64,000 nucleotides of DNA from assembly GCA_014529385.2 (NCBI GenBank), contig CM043963.1:96166912-96230911 (forward strand), read 5' to 3'. The notes under the pieces were generated by a model. It did not search any database. It had not been told where the DNA came from and worked only from the letters and a program-made list of their open reading frames with translations. This DNA is from Adiantum capillus-veneris (Eukaryota; Streptophyta; Polypodiopsida; Polypodiales; Pteridaceae). Positions 34,963 to 46,437 of the stretch are shown one piece after another (within the stretch, counting starts at the first letter, position 1; every line of letters begins with the position of its first letter). The translations under genes and the position numbers were made by a program.

Positions 34963-35154
34963 TGTTGGGGTATAAAGCCCAATGTGGTCGCCCAGGTAAG
35001 TGGGCCGGCCGCCAGGTATGTACTCATATTCTTTTGTAAAAACCTAATAAGAACTCACTATGCTCTACACATTACAGTAGAGCGAGTTCACCATATCGTC
35101 GTGCTCTTCTTCTCGCAATCTCTCTCACGTCGCACTTCCGCTTGTACTCCTTCA
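34963..35154 (+). repeat. Left LTR of copia element
   Basis: 192 bp, TG...CA ends, aligned throughout with 39670-39861. The differences concentrate in the CT-rich 3' part (35115-35140). Confidence 0.95.
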
Positions 35155-35156
35155 AC

Positions 35157-35168
35157 TGGTATCAGAGC
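35157..35168 (+). promoter_or_regulatory. Primer binding site (tRNA-iMet)
   Basis: TGGTATCAGAGC, two bases after the left copia LTR, complementary to the initiator methionine tRNA 3' end. Confidence 0.92.
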
Positions 35169-36251
35169 TCAGATCGAGGCTCGGGGTAGCATTTGCAGGT
35201 AGCCAGAGTCACCTGCTCAGATTGGAGTGAGATTCGACAGGCGAAGACACAGTCCCAATTCCTGTGGGACAGCCCAAAGGGCTTGGTGTACTGAGAATTT
35301 CATTCTGAGGTCATCTCGGCCACCATTCGGCTTCGACAAAGATCTGCGCAGGCCATTTTCGACTACGTGGTCTCGCCTGGTGCAGATCCGACTCTGCAAT
35401 TTTGGGGTTTTGGCCTACGACTGCAAGTGCTGAGGACATCTGCACTTCCAGAGTGCTGATTTGTGGCTATCTACACAACGAAGGACGGCTTATAGTTCTT
35501 GGAGGCGTGTCACATACGACACGAGCGCACCTACACACAAACTGTAGGCAACATCCACTAGTTCATCAGGTAGCTTGTGTTTGCTGCTTGATATTCCAGA
35601 TTTCATCCTGACATTGCAGGTACTTCCACATGGGATGTATTGTCAGAGATGATGTATGTCTGTTGAGGGTTTGCTGGCTGTGAGTCATGCAGCAAACAAC
35701 CGCCGCAGCGGTTACAGCATACAGTGGGAAATTTGTGGATGTATGACTTTGTGGGAAGTCTATGTACTGTCAGATTTACTGCAGCCTTTGTTGAGGGTCG
35801 AGTGAGGTTTTATTGAGCTGGGGGATTCTCGAATGTTGAGATCCTTTCGGTGATACAGGTCTTGGAGTGATCCCTCGAGCACCCTTAGATAGGCAGCTAG
35901 GATGTAGTGACTGTGAGTTAGACAGTTGGGATTGCATCTTTGCTTTACTGCCGTTGAGGCATTGTCGCAGTCTATGCTTACAGGACAGTGACAGGACAGT
36001 GAGAGACAGTACAGGTGCAGGACAGGTTTACCCACAGCTTACAGTGTTAGAGAGACAGTGGTTTTTTGAGCTGTTTTTGGTCTGTTTTTAGTACACCAGA
36101 TCCATTTTACAAAGGAGACTCTGTCGAAATTTTTGCAGAATCTGAAGCTTTATTGGTTCATTTGACAGGTTGATATTGGTTCAGAGGTCAGTTTACAGGA
36201 GAAACTCTGTCGAATTTTTCCCAGGAAAGTAAACTACTGTGAAGCGTAGCT

Positions 36252-39158
36252 ATGGCTGGATCACAGGACACTGCTCTTTACAATATCAAGAAGCTGGATG
36301 AAACCAATTTCCCATTGTGGAAGAAGCAGATTTGGCATGTGTTGGTACAAAAGAAGAAGATAAAACCTATAAAGCTCAAGGGGATAAAACCACAAGATAT
36401 GGACGAAGATGAATGGAGCAAAATGGATGAATTGGCACTTTCTACCATTATGCTGACTTTGGCAGAAAGCGTTTACTTCAATGTAGCAGACGAGATGTCG
36501 GCTTATGAAGCATGGACAAAGCTGAGTGATCTTTATGAGAAGCAGAGTGCAGCTTCACATGTATACTGGCTTAAGAAGCTTGTTGACTTGAAGATGAAAG
36601 AAGGGACACCTATGTCCAATCATCTGAATGAATTCAACACCATCTACAGTCAATTGTTAGCTCAAGGTGTCAAGTTTGATGAGCCTGTTAGAGCTATGTT
36701 CCTGTTGATCACATTGCCAAAAAGTTGGGACACTTTTCGCACAGCTTTGAGTAATTCTGCACCTCAAGATGGTTTGAACATAGCAAGTGTAGAAGGAAGT
36801 CTGCTTATTGAAGAAACCAATATAAATACAATGGACAAAGGCAAAGGAACAGCCTTAGTTGTCAGGGGAAGGACCAAAGAAAAGTACAAAGGTGGAAAGA
36901 GGAATCAGTCTTGTAGCAAGTCCCGCAGTGCTAAAGGTAAGAGTGACATAGAATGCTACCATTGTGGCAAGAAGGGTCACATGAAAAGAGACTGCAGAGA
37001 ATGGAAAGCAGAAAAAGGAAAAGAGAAAGCTGAAGACCATGGTGAGAAGAACAAGTCCTCAGTGAAGATTCAAGAAATAAATGTGACAAACACTGTTGCA
37101 GAGGATGACAGTCTAGTGTCAGGAGACATCTACTTCTTGAAGAATACAATGGACTCAGCTCTTCTTACAGCATCTGATGGAAATGCACTGAGTGATTGGA
37201 TTATAGACTCAGGGGCATCACTTCATGTGTCTCCAAACAAGGAGTGGTTTACCTCTTATGTGACCACTAAAGATCATGTTCGGCTAGGCAATGGGCAGAC
37301 ATGTGAGATCTTAGGTGTTGGAGATGTTCAATTGAAGTTTCAGAATGGCTCTTCTTTCACGCTGAAGAATGTGAGACATGTTCCCGCAATTACAAAGAGC
37401 TTGATCAGCACAGGTTTACTTGATGATGCTGGCTACGTCACCACTTTTCGACAAAACATGTGGAAGATATCCAAGGGTTCGATGACAGTAGCACATGGAG
37501 TAAAGTCTGGAGGACTTTACATGATTTATGTATCAAATGTCTCTAAAAATGTAATCAATGTAACCGAGCAGCCGAACGTTTCTTTGTGGCATAGCCGGTT
37601 AGGACATATGTCCAAGAAGGGAATGGAAATCTTGTCTCGACGTTCTGGTTATTTTCCTGGCTTTTCATTTAATGATTTTGAATTCTGTGAACATTGTCTG
37701 TATGGTAAGCAAACACAGCAGCCACATAAGCATAGAAGCAGTAGAAGAGATACACAATTGGCACTTGTTCATAGTGATTTGTGTGGACCTATGCCTAACC
37801 TATCTCTAGGGGGAGCTTATTACTTTATGACATTTATAGATGATTACTCGAGGAAAGTATGGGTTTACTTTCTCAAGCACAAGGATGAAGCGTTTAGTGT
37901 TTTCAAAACGTTTGTGACACTTGTGGAGAATCAGAGTGGCAAGAAGCTTAAATGCTTACGCACTAACAATGGTGGAGAGTATGTTTCAAAGGCCTTTCAG
38001 GACTTTTGTGAGTCAAAAGGTATAAAACGTGAACTTACTGCTCCTTACAATCCTCCTGAAAATGGTGTTGCTGAGAGGATGAATAGGACCATACAAGAGA
38101 AGGTCAGAAGTATGTTGTCTAATGCACAGCTACCAAATGGGTTTTGGGCTGAAGCTGTATCGACAGCTGTTCATCTTATAAATAGATCTCCTAGCAAGGT
38201 TTTGCAGAAGGATTCAGTGCCAGAGATGGTATGGTCAGGCAAAATGCCCTCATACAAGCATCTCAGAGTCTTTGGCTATGAGGCATATACTCACGTTCCA
38301 AAGGAATTTAGGAACAAACTTGAGCCAAAGAGTAGAAAGTGCATCTTTCTAGGCTATGTTAATTCTGGTGAGATGGGGTACAGACTTTGGGATCCCAAAT
38401 CCAGAAAGGTTATCCGCAGCAATGATGTTCACTTTAATGAATCCAAATATCATTCTAAACCAGAGAGGGTTGAGGAGATTAGAAGAGTTGTCTTCCAAGA
38501 AGATGGACCTGCACGTGCAAGACAAAATGTCAGGGCTCAAGAGGAGCAAGGACAGGATAGATTGGAACCACAGGTTGTGGTTGAGCCTGAGCCACCTATT
38601 TTGCGTAGATCTGGACGTATCACGCGACCTCCTGATCGGTTTGTTCCATCTATAAACTATGTCATGCTGACTGATTGCAATGAGCCTTCATGTTACAAGG
38701 AAGCAGTGCAAATGAAGGACTCCGGGAATTGGCAATTGGCCATGCAGTCAGAGATGATAGCTCTGCATAAAAACCAGACATGGAAGCTAGTTAAATTACC
38801 ACAGGGCAAAAAGGCTCTACCTTGTAAATGGGTTTACAGGTATAAGATCACCGCTCATGATAGTCAGCCAAAGTACAAAGCAAGGCTTGTTGCCAAGGGC
38901 TTTAAGCAAGAACAAGGCATTGACTTTGATGAAGTCTTCTCGCCGGTGGTCAAGATGACTACATTGAGATACTACTCGCCCAGACATTTCATTTGCAGTG
39001 GGAGTAGTAAGTCGATACATGTCAAACCCAAGCAAGAAACATTGGGAGGCAGTGAAAGGAATATTGAGATACCTGAAAGATACAAAGAGTATGCGTATAT
39101 GCTATGGGAGTCAGGAGCTAAGTGTAAAGGGTTTTACAGACTCAGATTATGCAGGTGA
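36252..39158 (+). pseudogene. Ty1/copia gag-pol (TNT1-like), RT internally deleted
   Basis: A 968-codon frame starting MAGSQDTALYNIKKLDETNF. Domains: copia gag (1-200, YEAWTKLSDLYEKQSA); zinc knuckle CYHCGKKGHMKRDC (about 235-248); protease WIIDSGASLHVSP with an intact Asp-Ser-Gly (about 317); integrase zinc region LWHSRLGHMSKKGMEIL (about 446); integrase core beginning HSDLCGPM (about 507) with FIDDYSRKVWVYFL; RT start KALPCKWVYRYKITAHD and QGIDFDEVFSPVVKMTTL. The second integrase aspartate in RTDNGGEY is Asn (RTNNGGEY, residue 572). After MTTLR the frame jumps into what should be the end of RT in another frame, so the YVDD palm is missing. A start shortly after the leader fits the family; functional copies are about 1,300 aa. 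Confidence 0.93.
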
Positions 39159-39582
39159 CTTAGACAACCGAAGGTCTACATCAGGGTATGTCTTTACATT
39201 GGGTGGTGGAGCAGTATCATGGCGTTCTAGATTACAAGATTGTGTTACTCAGTCTACTACAGAGGCTGAATATGTTGCAGCATTAGAGGCATGCAAAGAA
39301 TCAATTTGGCTTAATCGACTAGTAACAGATTTGGGAATCAAAGAAGAGATGCCTGTGTTATATTGTGATAGTCAAAGTGCTATACAATTGGCTCGCAATC
39401 CAGTTTATCACTCAAAGACAAAGCATGTGGATGTGAAGTATCATTTCATCAGGGAAATGCTCGAGGATAAGCAACTTCAGCTTGTCAAAGTTCACACCAC
39501 AGAAAATCCTGCTGATCTACTTACAAAAGGACTTCCCTCAGAGAGCTTTGCGCATTTTCGCAAGCAGTTAGGTGTAGGGTAG
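38977..39582 (+). pseudogene. Copia RT C-terminus and RNase H (shifted frame)
   Basis: In the +1 frame relative to gag-pol the sequence reads TRPDISFAVGVVSRYMSNPS and KKHWEAVKGILRYLKDTKSM, then RNase H: KGFTDSDYAGDLDNRRSTSG, QSTTEAEYVAALEACKESIW, LYCDSQSAIQLARNPVYHSK and ENPADLLTKGLPSESF, ending at TAA 39580-39582. The catalytic residues (Asp in FTDSD, Glu in TEAEY, Asp in YCDS) are all present. Separation from the upstream frame is due to the deletion that removed the RT palm near 38975. Confidence 0.92.
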
Positions 39583-39669
39583 TACATCACTTCTATAAAT
39601 CTCTTTTATATTAGCTTGTATAGTAGCTTCTCTCACACTTAAAGTAACATTGGACTTTAAATGGGAGGT

Positions 39670-39861
39670 TGTTGGGGTATAAAGCCCAATGTGGTCGCCC
39701 AGGTAAGTGGGCGGGCCGCCAGGTACGTACTTATATTCTTTTGTAAAAACCTAATAAGAACTCACTATGCTCTACACATTACAGTAGAGCGAGTTCACCA
39801 TATCGTCATGCTCTTCTTCTCTCACTCTCTCTCGCATCGCACTTCCGCTCGTACTCCTTCA
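39670..39861 (+). repeat. Right LTR of copia element
   Basis: 192 bp, same ends as the left LTR, followed immediately by the GACTG duplication. Confidence 0.95.
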
Positions 39862-39866
39862 GACTG

Positions 39867-40486
39867 TCTGTAAATGGTGGGAAAAAACCTCAGTACTCTC
39901 AGTTATCCAAGGGAATAGGCAAATTACAAAGTGTAATCTTGTGCTAAAGGATATGTAAAGTGCCTACGTTAGGACCAAGCGATCCAATTGCTAAGCATTT
40001 ATTGCTCTACTTGGAGTTTGCTTACCATAAGTTAAACCATGTTTGCGACTAAGTGTAATCTCTTCATATATAAATCAAGTTCTCAACCTTGAACACTAGT
40101 GATGGTGGGGTTGTCTACTACTGAAATTGGAAAACAAGTCACTTAAACTTGGCTGATGAGTTATGTTAGCAAGTTACTTTCATGGAAAGGGAAAAGAGGT
40201 ACTCTTTAGGGTACATCTTTGTGTGATAACTCGTTTTGCATACTCATGTGTGTTCTAAATGGAGTCTACACACTATGATTAGATAGGAATCGGTAACACA
40301 AGCTGGTTGCAAATGGACAACAATGTGAAAAATCAAGATGTTACTCTTGGTTTCATTGAACCTCCTGCTGAACCGTATTCCGGTCAACCAAACAGCTGGA
40401 TCCATGAAGGATGCCACTATAGAAAACATTAGTATATCATCACTCTTCTTTTCAAGGACAAAAATGCTTCTCCAAGGGGGGAGTAA
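39867..40486 (+). other. 3' internal region of giant element with polypurine tract
   Basis: After the copia insertion the host element resumes. A phrase near 39970 (LGPSDPIAKHLL) is weakly like the end of a copia RNase H (ADPLTK), which hints that the giant element may be an old copia relative. The polypurine tract CCAAGGGGGGAGTAA ends at 40486, directly before the right LTR. Confidence 0.5.
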
Positions 40487-40629
40487 TGTCATGCCAAGGG
40501 TAGGACCAGGCGCGGCCAAGGGCCAGGACGGACATGCAGTCAAGGGGGTCCCTATATTTAGCAGGCCAAGGGTCTATATAGGGCATGGCTAGGTGGTGAT
40601 GAGCATGTTCCAGTCCCCTATGCCTTTCA
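40487..40629 (+). repeat. Right LTR of giant short-LTR element
   Basis: 143 bp, TGTCATGCC...CCTTTCA, followed by the ATGAA target duplication at 40630-40634. It includes TCTATATAGGGC, a plausible TATA region. Confidence 0.9.
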
Positions 40630-40634
40630 ATGAA

Positions 40635-41026
40635 AGAAGTTCCAAGAATGTTAGGGGTCAAGTGGGCACTAACATGGGAATGTGTGGTTAGAACCTAAGC
40701 GAGTTGGAAAGTGGGAAGTCTTGAGAATCGGAAAGTCATGAAAGTCAAAGAGTTTAGCCGTTTCTTGGCCTTTGGGCTATTTAAAGACCCTTTGTATTTA
40801 TTCTTATGTGTTGGAAAGGGGATACACACTTGAAACACCAAACAAACACCTCTCTATAGCTCAGGATACACACAACACCCCTAACCACTTGATTGCACCT
40901 TAAAAATGAGACAACTTCACCTGTAAACACCTATCTCAGTACACAAACACACACATACCTCTCTCGGAGAACTCTAGCATATTCCACACACACAAACCCT
41001 TGTTCCACACTGCAACCACACACAAA

Positions 41027-41104
<78 letters not shown>

Positions 41105-41400
41105 ACAACACAACCTCAGTTCGAGGTTACACACAACCGCACCGACACTGGCACTGGCACTGGCACTGGCACTGGCACTGGCACCACTTAGCAAAGCACA
41201 AGAGCCAAAGAAAAGGGGGGGTGGGGAATCTGTTGATAGCCGTTTTTTGGCTTTCCATAGTGGACATAGTAAGCTACCTCACCCTATCAAATCACTCAAA
41301 CACTATGGCTATCCCTACCATTTCACTATATATAGGCATGTGTGAGTTAGGGAACTTTCCCCATATTTTCTTTAAAACCCTCAGCTAGCTAGTCACTGGG
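40635..41400. other. No recognisable gene; simple repeats
   Basis: This is the continuation of the DNA interrupted at 28252. It contains a (CT)n tract at 41029-41100 and a hexamer array of CACTGG/GGCACT at 41145-41186 (about seven copies). The open frames here are products of these repeats. Confidence 0.7.
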
Positions 41401-43602
41401 CTAGTTGAGCCAAAAAAATAAAAAAAATAAAAATTATAAGTATATTATGGCCCATTTGTGTGTAAATATTTCATTGTATATAGGGCCTAAATAAAAGGAT
41501 TTTTCATAATTATTGTGGTATTTATTTAAATATTTCTACCTATGGTGTGTTATTTATGCTATGTACATTGACTCACCATTACCATATTTTTTCTTATCAT
41601 TTTGCATACTCTTTATTCCATATAAAAATAATTTCATGCAAGCTTCTCTTATTTTTGGTGTAACTCCATCCCAACAAAAATCCAAAAAAACTAGTTCTAT
41701 TTATGTGTATATTTTTTTCACTATTGTGATTTTTTCCTTCCTACATATATTCTCTATTACTCTCATAAATTAAACCACCAAAAATATTCATCTTTTTATG
41801 GTTGACTTATAATGAGAGAGATTTATTTTGACCCCTTTATATTTTTCCACCTATATTATTTATATTTGACATGTACATATTTTTTAGACCCCTCAATATT
41901 TGATTTTCTTAGTTGTACTATTCACTTATATCATGATCTCAACAATATCTTCAATTATAGACCTACCAAATAAGGTCAAGGGTAGGTGGCATGCATACAT
42001 GCACTATGGAGGGCTCACTCTTGGAGGTATTCAAAAGAATCATCCAAAGAAGGACCCCACAACGACCTTGTGCAGTGGAAAAAAATGGTCCGTTTTGCTG
42101 AATTTTTAAAGTTCACTTGCTCTCCGAATTTGAAAAGGTGATACAAACAAAAGTTGTAGCTCGTGGGCTGAACTTTTGCCTCAAATTTTTTCATATTTTT
42201 TTGAGCTACGAGCTGTGAGCTATGATTTTATTAGTGGACCCCAGTTTTTCCATGTTATGCAGCCACACTCTCTCTTCCACTTTATCATTTTCCTCTTTCA
42301 CACACACTTCTCCACTCATCATCCCCACCTCTCTCACCACTCCTCTCTGCACCCTACTCACCTTCTCCTCAACCTTGAAGAATAAGAGAAACCATGGTGA
42401 ACTCATACCTCCCACACACAATTCCATTCCAAAATTGACCACCTAGTCTCATTTTTCCTCCTCCAATTTACCCATATCTATCAAAAAAACCACAAAATTC
42501 AGCCTCTTCTCTTAAAAGACAGCATCATGGTGGTTGATTACTCAGCTTCAATTACCTTGTCTCTCAAGGAAGGTCAAGAGTGGAGAAAAAATGTACCGTC
42601 AAAGCTAGTGGACCGTCAACAGGCGTCAAAATTGGCCCTACTCAAGACACTTGGAGCATCAACCTTGTAAGAAATCCACCTTTTCTTACCTCTTAAGAAT
42701 TTTTCTTCCTTATTTGTATCCTACATGGATACTCCCATTGTAAATATCCAATTCCATTTGTAAATTAATACTAACTCTACTAACACTAACCCACTATGAA
42801 AAGTCCTATCACCTCCATTTCTCTCCTCTCTCTTTCCCCACCAACTTCTTGATAATTCCAAGCAAAAGAAATTAGATAAATTGCTGAAAATCTAACCCAA
42901 CCATGGTTAGAGGAGTAACCCTAGCCTTCAAAATTGCTATAAAAGGAGGGTGTGGCTAGCACAAAAGGGGGAGCCATAAGCAAGAGCACTATGCTATAGC
43001 TTGAGAAGCCAAGCTCAACCTCTCTAGAAGGAGCTCTTGAGTGGAAGCTCATTGTCTTATGCATGTGCATGTGTTGTAATAGGGGATTAGCAAGGGAACT
43101 CTATGCCATTGTAAGAGAGAGAGTGATCATTCAATTGAGAGTAGGAAATCTATCATTTCTCCTACTAGTGTAAGCCCAACATTTGCTGAATCAAGGAGGG
43201 TGAATTTGGACTAAGCTTGGATACTTTGTCTCCTTTCCAACGTGAAGTAATGGACAACAATGATGCGTAAGTGTCTTGGTGTTTTTTGTTAAGTTCTTGA
43301 TAGCTTGTCTCTGGTGTTGTCATCAATCTAGCCATAAATCCCACATACTGTAAGAAGGCGACAGGGTGGAGAGGACTCCCCTGGCCTTAAGACAGTGATT
43401 GGGGTGGCTTTTCTTGTGATGTGTTGTGGTGAAATTTACGCAAGCTATGTTGAACAAATACTAATCTCACTTTGATTTGTCATGACAGATTTGTAAGAAG
43501 GTATTAATGCAACAAGCATCCCCTCCCCCTTTCTCTCTCTTTCTTAAATATATAGTTGTGTTTGCTTGATCATTGCCGATACGTTTCAAAACAGCCCGAG
43601 CA

Positions 43603-43648
<46 letters not shown>

Positions 43649-43900
43649 GCGTCCTAGTTCGCATCCAAAACTAGGTGGTGCCTCAAATTTGTGTAGGGTT
43701 AGGTTGCGGGTTTGTGTGTGTGTTTGTTTTTTTTTTCCAACCCCAACCCAATTGAGCAGCATGGGAGCCTAGAAGAGTGCTTGGAGGCCACTCTTCTTGT
43801 TGCCCGCCCCAGACCGCCTCACTGTTAAGTATGGAGCCTGATTTACCCTTGTAATTTTCTGTGGTAAAAGCGCACATTTGTAAGGCCCCCATTATGAGGA
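41400..43900. other. AT-rich region, possible LTR remnants, no gene
   Basis: 41400-41900 is very AT-rich. Around 42941 there is GCTATAAAAGGAGGG, a strong TATA-like sequence followed by CT/GA-rich transcribed-looking DNA, which is typical of a gypsy LTR U3/R junction. I could not find a second LTR or any coding domain. A (CT)n tract lies at 43606-43647. Confidence 0.4.
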
Positions 43901-44632
43901 GAAGCCATCGTGAGTGAAGGAAAATCACTCACCGGAAATCAAAATTTTCACGGACAAGAATCAGGGGCAACTTTAGAGGCCTTGGAGGCGGAGGCCCCCA
44001 AGACTTTTTTTTTCACCGAAATATTCCTTTTCGTCGGAATATTATGGCCGGACGGCGGCCGGAAAGTGGTCGGAAAACAACCGGTCGGTTGGCCGGTGGC
44101 CGGTAGTCAATGGCCGATGGCCGGTGGTCGGAAGTCAATGGCCGGTGGCCGGTGGCCGGAAGTCAATGGCCGGTGGCCGAATTCAAAAGCGGACTTGTCT
44201 TCTCAAGGGCGGCCACACATGGGCGGATTGGAGGGTCCGATTTGGACTTATTCGCACAAGGGCGGCTACACATGGCTGTCTCTCATAAGAGAGGGTAGCC
44301 CTTTTGGCCTATAAAAGGAGGCCATTTCTACACACATTTCATAGTGTGAAGTTGATGCAACAAGGTGAGTGTGAGGTGGTGAGAGTGAAGCAAGGCGGGA
44401 GCTCTATTAAGGGTTTAATCCCTTTGTAAACTACTTCTTCTTTTGAAGTGCTAAAGCCATTGAGTGGCTGCTTTCCCGTGGACGTAGCCCACATTGGGTG
44501 AACCACGTATATCATGTGTACTCTCTCTCTCTCTCTCTCTCTCTCTAATCTATAATCTCTTGTGTGTGAAATCTATCTCTCTCCATTAAGTAATCTACTC
44601 AAATATCTATTTAGCTACGTCTTATTTCTCAA
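43900..44632 (+). repeat. Probable solo LTR of a copia element
   Basis: TATA-like CCTATAAAAGGAGGCC at 44310-44325 is followed by CCCGTGGACGTAGCCC and GGTGAACCACGTATATC (44477-44514), a phrase shared by many plant copia LTRs, and by an end TTTCTCAACA at 44632. No primer site follows, so it looks like a solo LTR. The 5' border is uncertain. Confidence 0.5.
44041..44180 (+). repeat. GC-rich minisatellite (GGCCGGTGGCCGGAAGTCAAT)
   Basis: Several imperfect copies of units made from GGCCGGTGGCCGG and AAGTCAATGG follow each other within the upstream part of the probable LTR. It contrasts sharply with the AT-rich surroundings. Confidence 0.8.
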
Positions 44633-44639
44633 CAGAATC

Positions 44640-45600
44640 AACACCAAGTTGGGAAATGGAGAACTTTCTTTACTCAATCACACAATTACAAAATTACTAT
44701 GCCAAAACCATGGCCAAACAGTGCAAAAACTCCTTTAATTTTCTTGCACATCTCCTCTCCGATTGTCAAAAGCCCAAAAAATGAATAAATTTTTTTTTAT
44801 ATAGACCTGCATCAGCCATTTTTAGCAAGTCAAGGACCATTGGACACTTGTCTGCATTGATTTAGTAAGTTTGCATGCGAGTTGCCTCTTGGTAGGCTTT
44901 GCCGGCTACTCTCTCTCACTTTGGCTTTGTGCCACCGCAGGAAGGCCCCCCCCCCCCCGCCAAGCACTAACGCTAGTGCTAGTGGGAGGACCCCCTTAGC
45001 TTCCTCTTCAAAAAATATTGGGGCTGCTTTCGAGCCACATCATCAACCTACACATGCTACTCCACGACGCAACGATATCATCGTCTTCATTGGCCACCAT
45101 CACGCACGCCGCCCAACGGCTCAAAATCGCCACCAAGCTCCACCGGAGCAGCGCCAGCGCATGCACGCCATATTCGGGAGCTCCAAGGAGCTCTCCCTCT
45201 CCACCAACTTGGATACTAGGGATCATGCACACCGCCGTATATATCATTTTCGCTTTTGATTACGCATGTGGGGAAGTTTTTTCATCACGTGTCATGCCCT
45301 CATGAGCTGGACCCCCAAAGCCTCAAAAACTCTTTACAAAAACCTTTAAAAAACTCCTTTTTCCAAAGTTTCCAAGCCCGGCCATTCGATGCCTAGTCGC
45401 CGAAACACCGAGCCACACAATACACCTGAAACCCCACATTTTCGGCTTATCCGCACAAACCGGGTCACAATCCGACCCTTCTAAGCCTGCTAACCAAGGC
45501 CGCAAATCTAGCAAAAATTCTTGTGCAACCATCCCTCGGGCAATTGTCCCAAACTTCACCGGACCACAACTTGGCAACCATGAACCCGTTTGGCAAGGCG
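44640..45600. other. No recognisable gene
   Basis: Short frames only. The frame at 44882-45259 is proline/histidine-rich low-complexity sequence. The region after 45300 probably belongs to the LTR-like repeat that follows. Confidence 0.4.
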
Positions 45601-46170
45601 TCAAATCCGACTGGCTCTCTATGATACACACTACCCTCAAGAACTTGGTCGAGGTCAAAAAACTGCAAGATGGAACACCTACCAATGTTGTCAACTTGGT
45701 GCACACTCGACCCACATCAATTTTTCAACTGCCATAACTTGCATTCCACCGCTTCGATTAACAATCCAAAAGGACCGGCATGATTCACATCTAAAGCACT
45801 TTATGTTTATCCATTGAAACCAACCTTGGCTATATGTCCACACCTGCACCGTCTGTCAGAAATCTGCAATGCATTCAATCTTTAGACATTCGTATCTTGC
45901 ACACCGTGGCTTCATTTGAGGAGCTATTTGGACCAACTTCTAGAGCTTCTCAAGCACTACATTTCAAAGCATAATACTATCGCTTTAGACACTCGGACTT
46001 GCCATCTCACTTGGCCCATTATGGAGCTCTTTTGGCCTAAAAAACCACTTCAAACATACATCACAGTTATCTCTTGCTTGCGCATGCCTTATATACCCAC
46101 TTTAGCATCCTATGATACCACTGTCAACATCCCTAGCACTGCACAACACATCTTTCAACATCCACCAACT
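45600..46170 (-). repeat. Diverged direct repeat R1 flanking a gypsy remnant
   Basis: R1 is collinear with 48340-48900. Shared landmarks are CCTAG/CTTGG TTGAGGTC or TCGAGGTC, AAAAACT, CTGCCATAACTT against GCTGCCATAACAT, CAAGCACTACAT, CTTTTGGCCTAAAAAACC. The pair flanks the integrase/RNase H remnant and probably represents decayed LTRs. Confidence 0.6.
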
Positions 46171-46437
46171 TTGGTTATACCATCATTTCTCACCCCTATG
46201 GAACATTCATGTTCAGCCAGAAATAGGTTTATTGAACTTGAAAATCATAACACCCTGCTAGCACTCAAACAAATTGAGAGAAGCATAACCATATATACAG
46301 TATATACAAAGCTTCATCTCCTCCACACGGTTTCCCAACCCCTTGATAATAATCTGATGCACATCGGATACCAAACTCCTGTCAAAGTACAACTTAAGCC
46401 GCACATCATTCACCCTATTTTCTGAGAAGCTTACCAT

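Larger units (their letters stand above)
34963..39861 (+). mobile_element. Ty1/copia element, complete ends, defective pol
   Basis: The 192-bp LTRs (34963-35154 and 39670-39861) start TGTTGGGG, end CTCCTTCA and differ at about 9 positions. The insertion is bounded by perfect 5-bp duplications GACTG (34958-34962 and 39862-39866). A tRNA-iMet primer site follows the left LTR and a short purine tract (AAATGGGAGG) precedes the right LTR. It is nested inside the giant short-LTR element. Gag, protease and integrase are in one long frame, but reverse transcriptase has a large deletion and integrase has an active-site substitution. Confidence 0.95.
28252..40629 (+). mobile_element. Giant short-LTR retroelement, apparently non-autonomous, with nested insertions
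   Basis: Two 143-bp LTRs (28252-28394 and 40487-40629) begin TGTCATGCC and end CCTTTCA, and differ at about 6 positions. They are flanked by the 5-bp duplication ATGAA (28247-28251 and 40630-40634). A tRNA-iMet primer site follows the left LTR, and a polypurine tract (AAGGGGGGAG) precedes the right one. The internal region is about 12.1 kb, or about 7.2 kb after removing the nested copia element, and includes a Helitron remnant and a dispersed repeat. I found no gag or pol belonging to the element itself. The LTRs are as small as those of TRIM elements while the body is of LARD size. Confidence 0.85.

Noticed and set aside
44882-45259. A 125-codon proline/histidine-rich frame as a gene
   Set aside because: Low-complexity sequence overlapped by equally long frames on both strands, without a recognisable domain.
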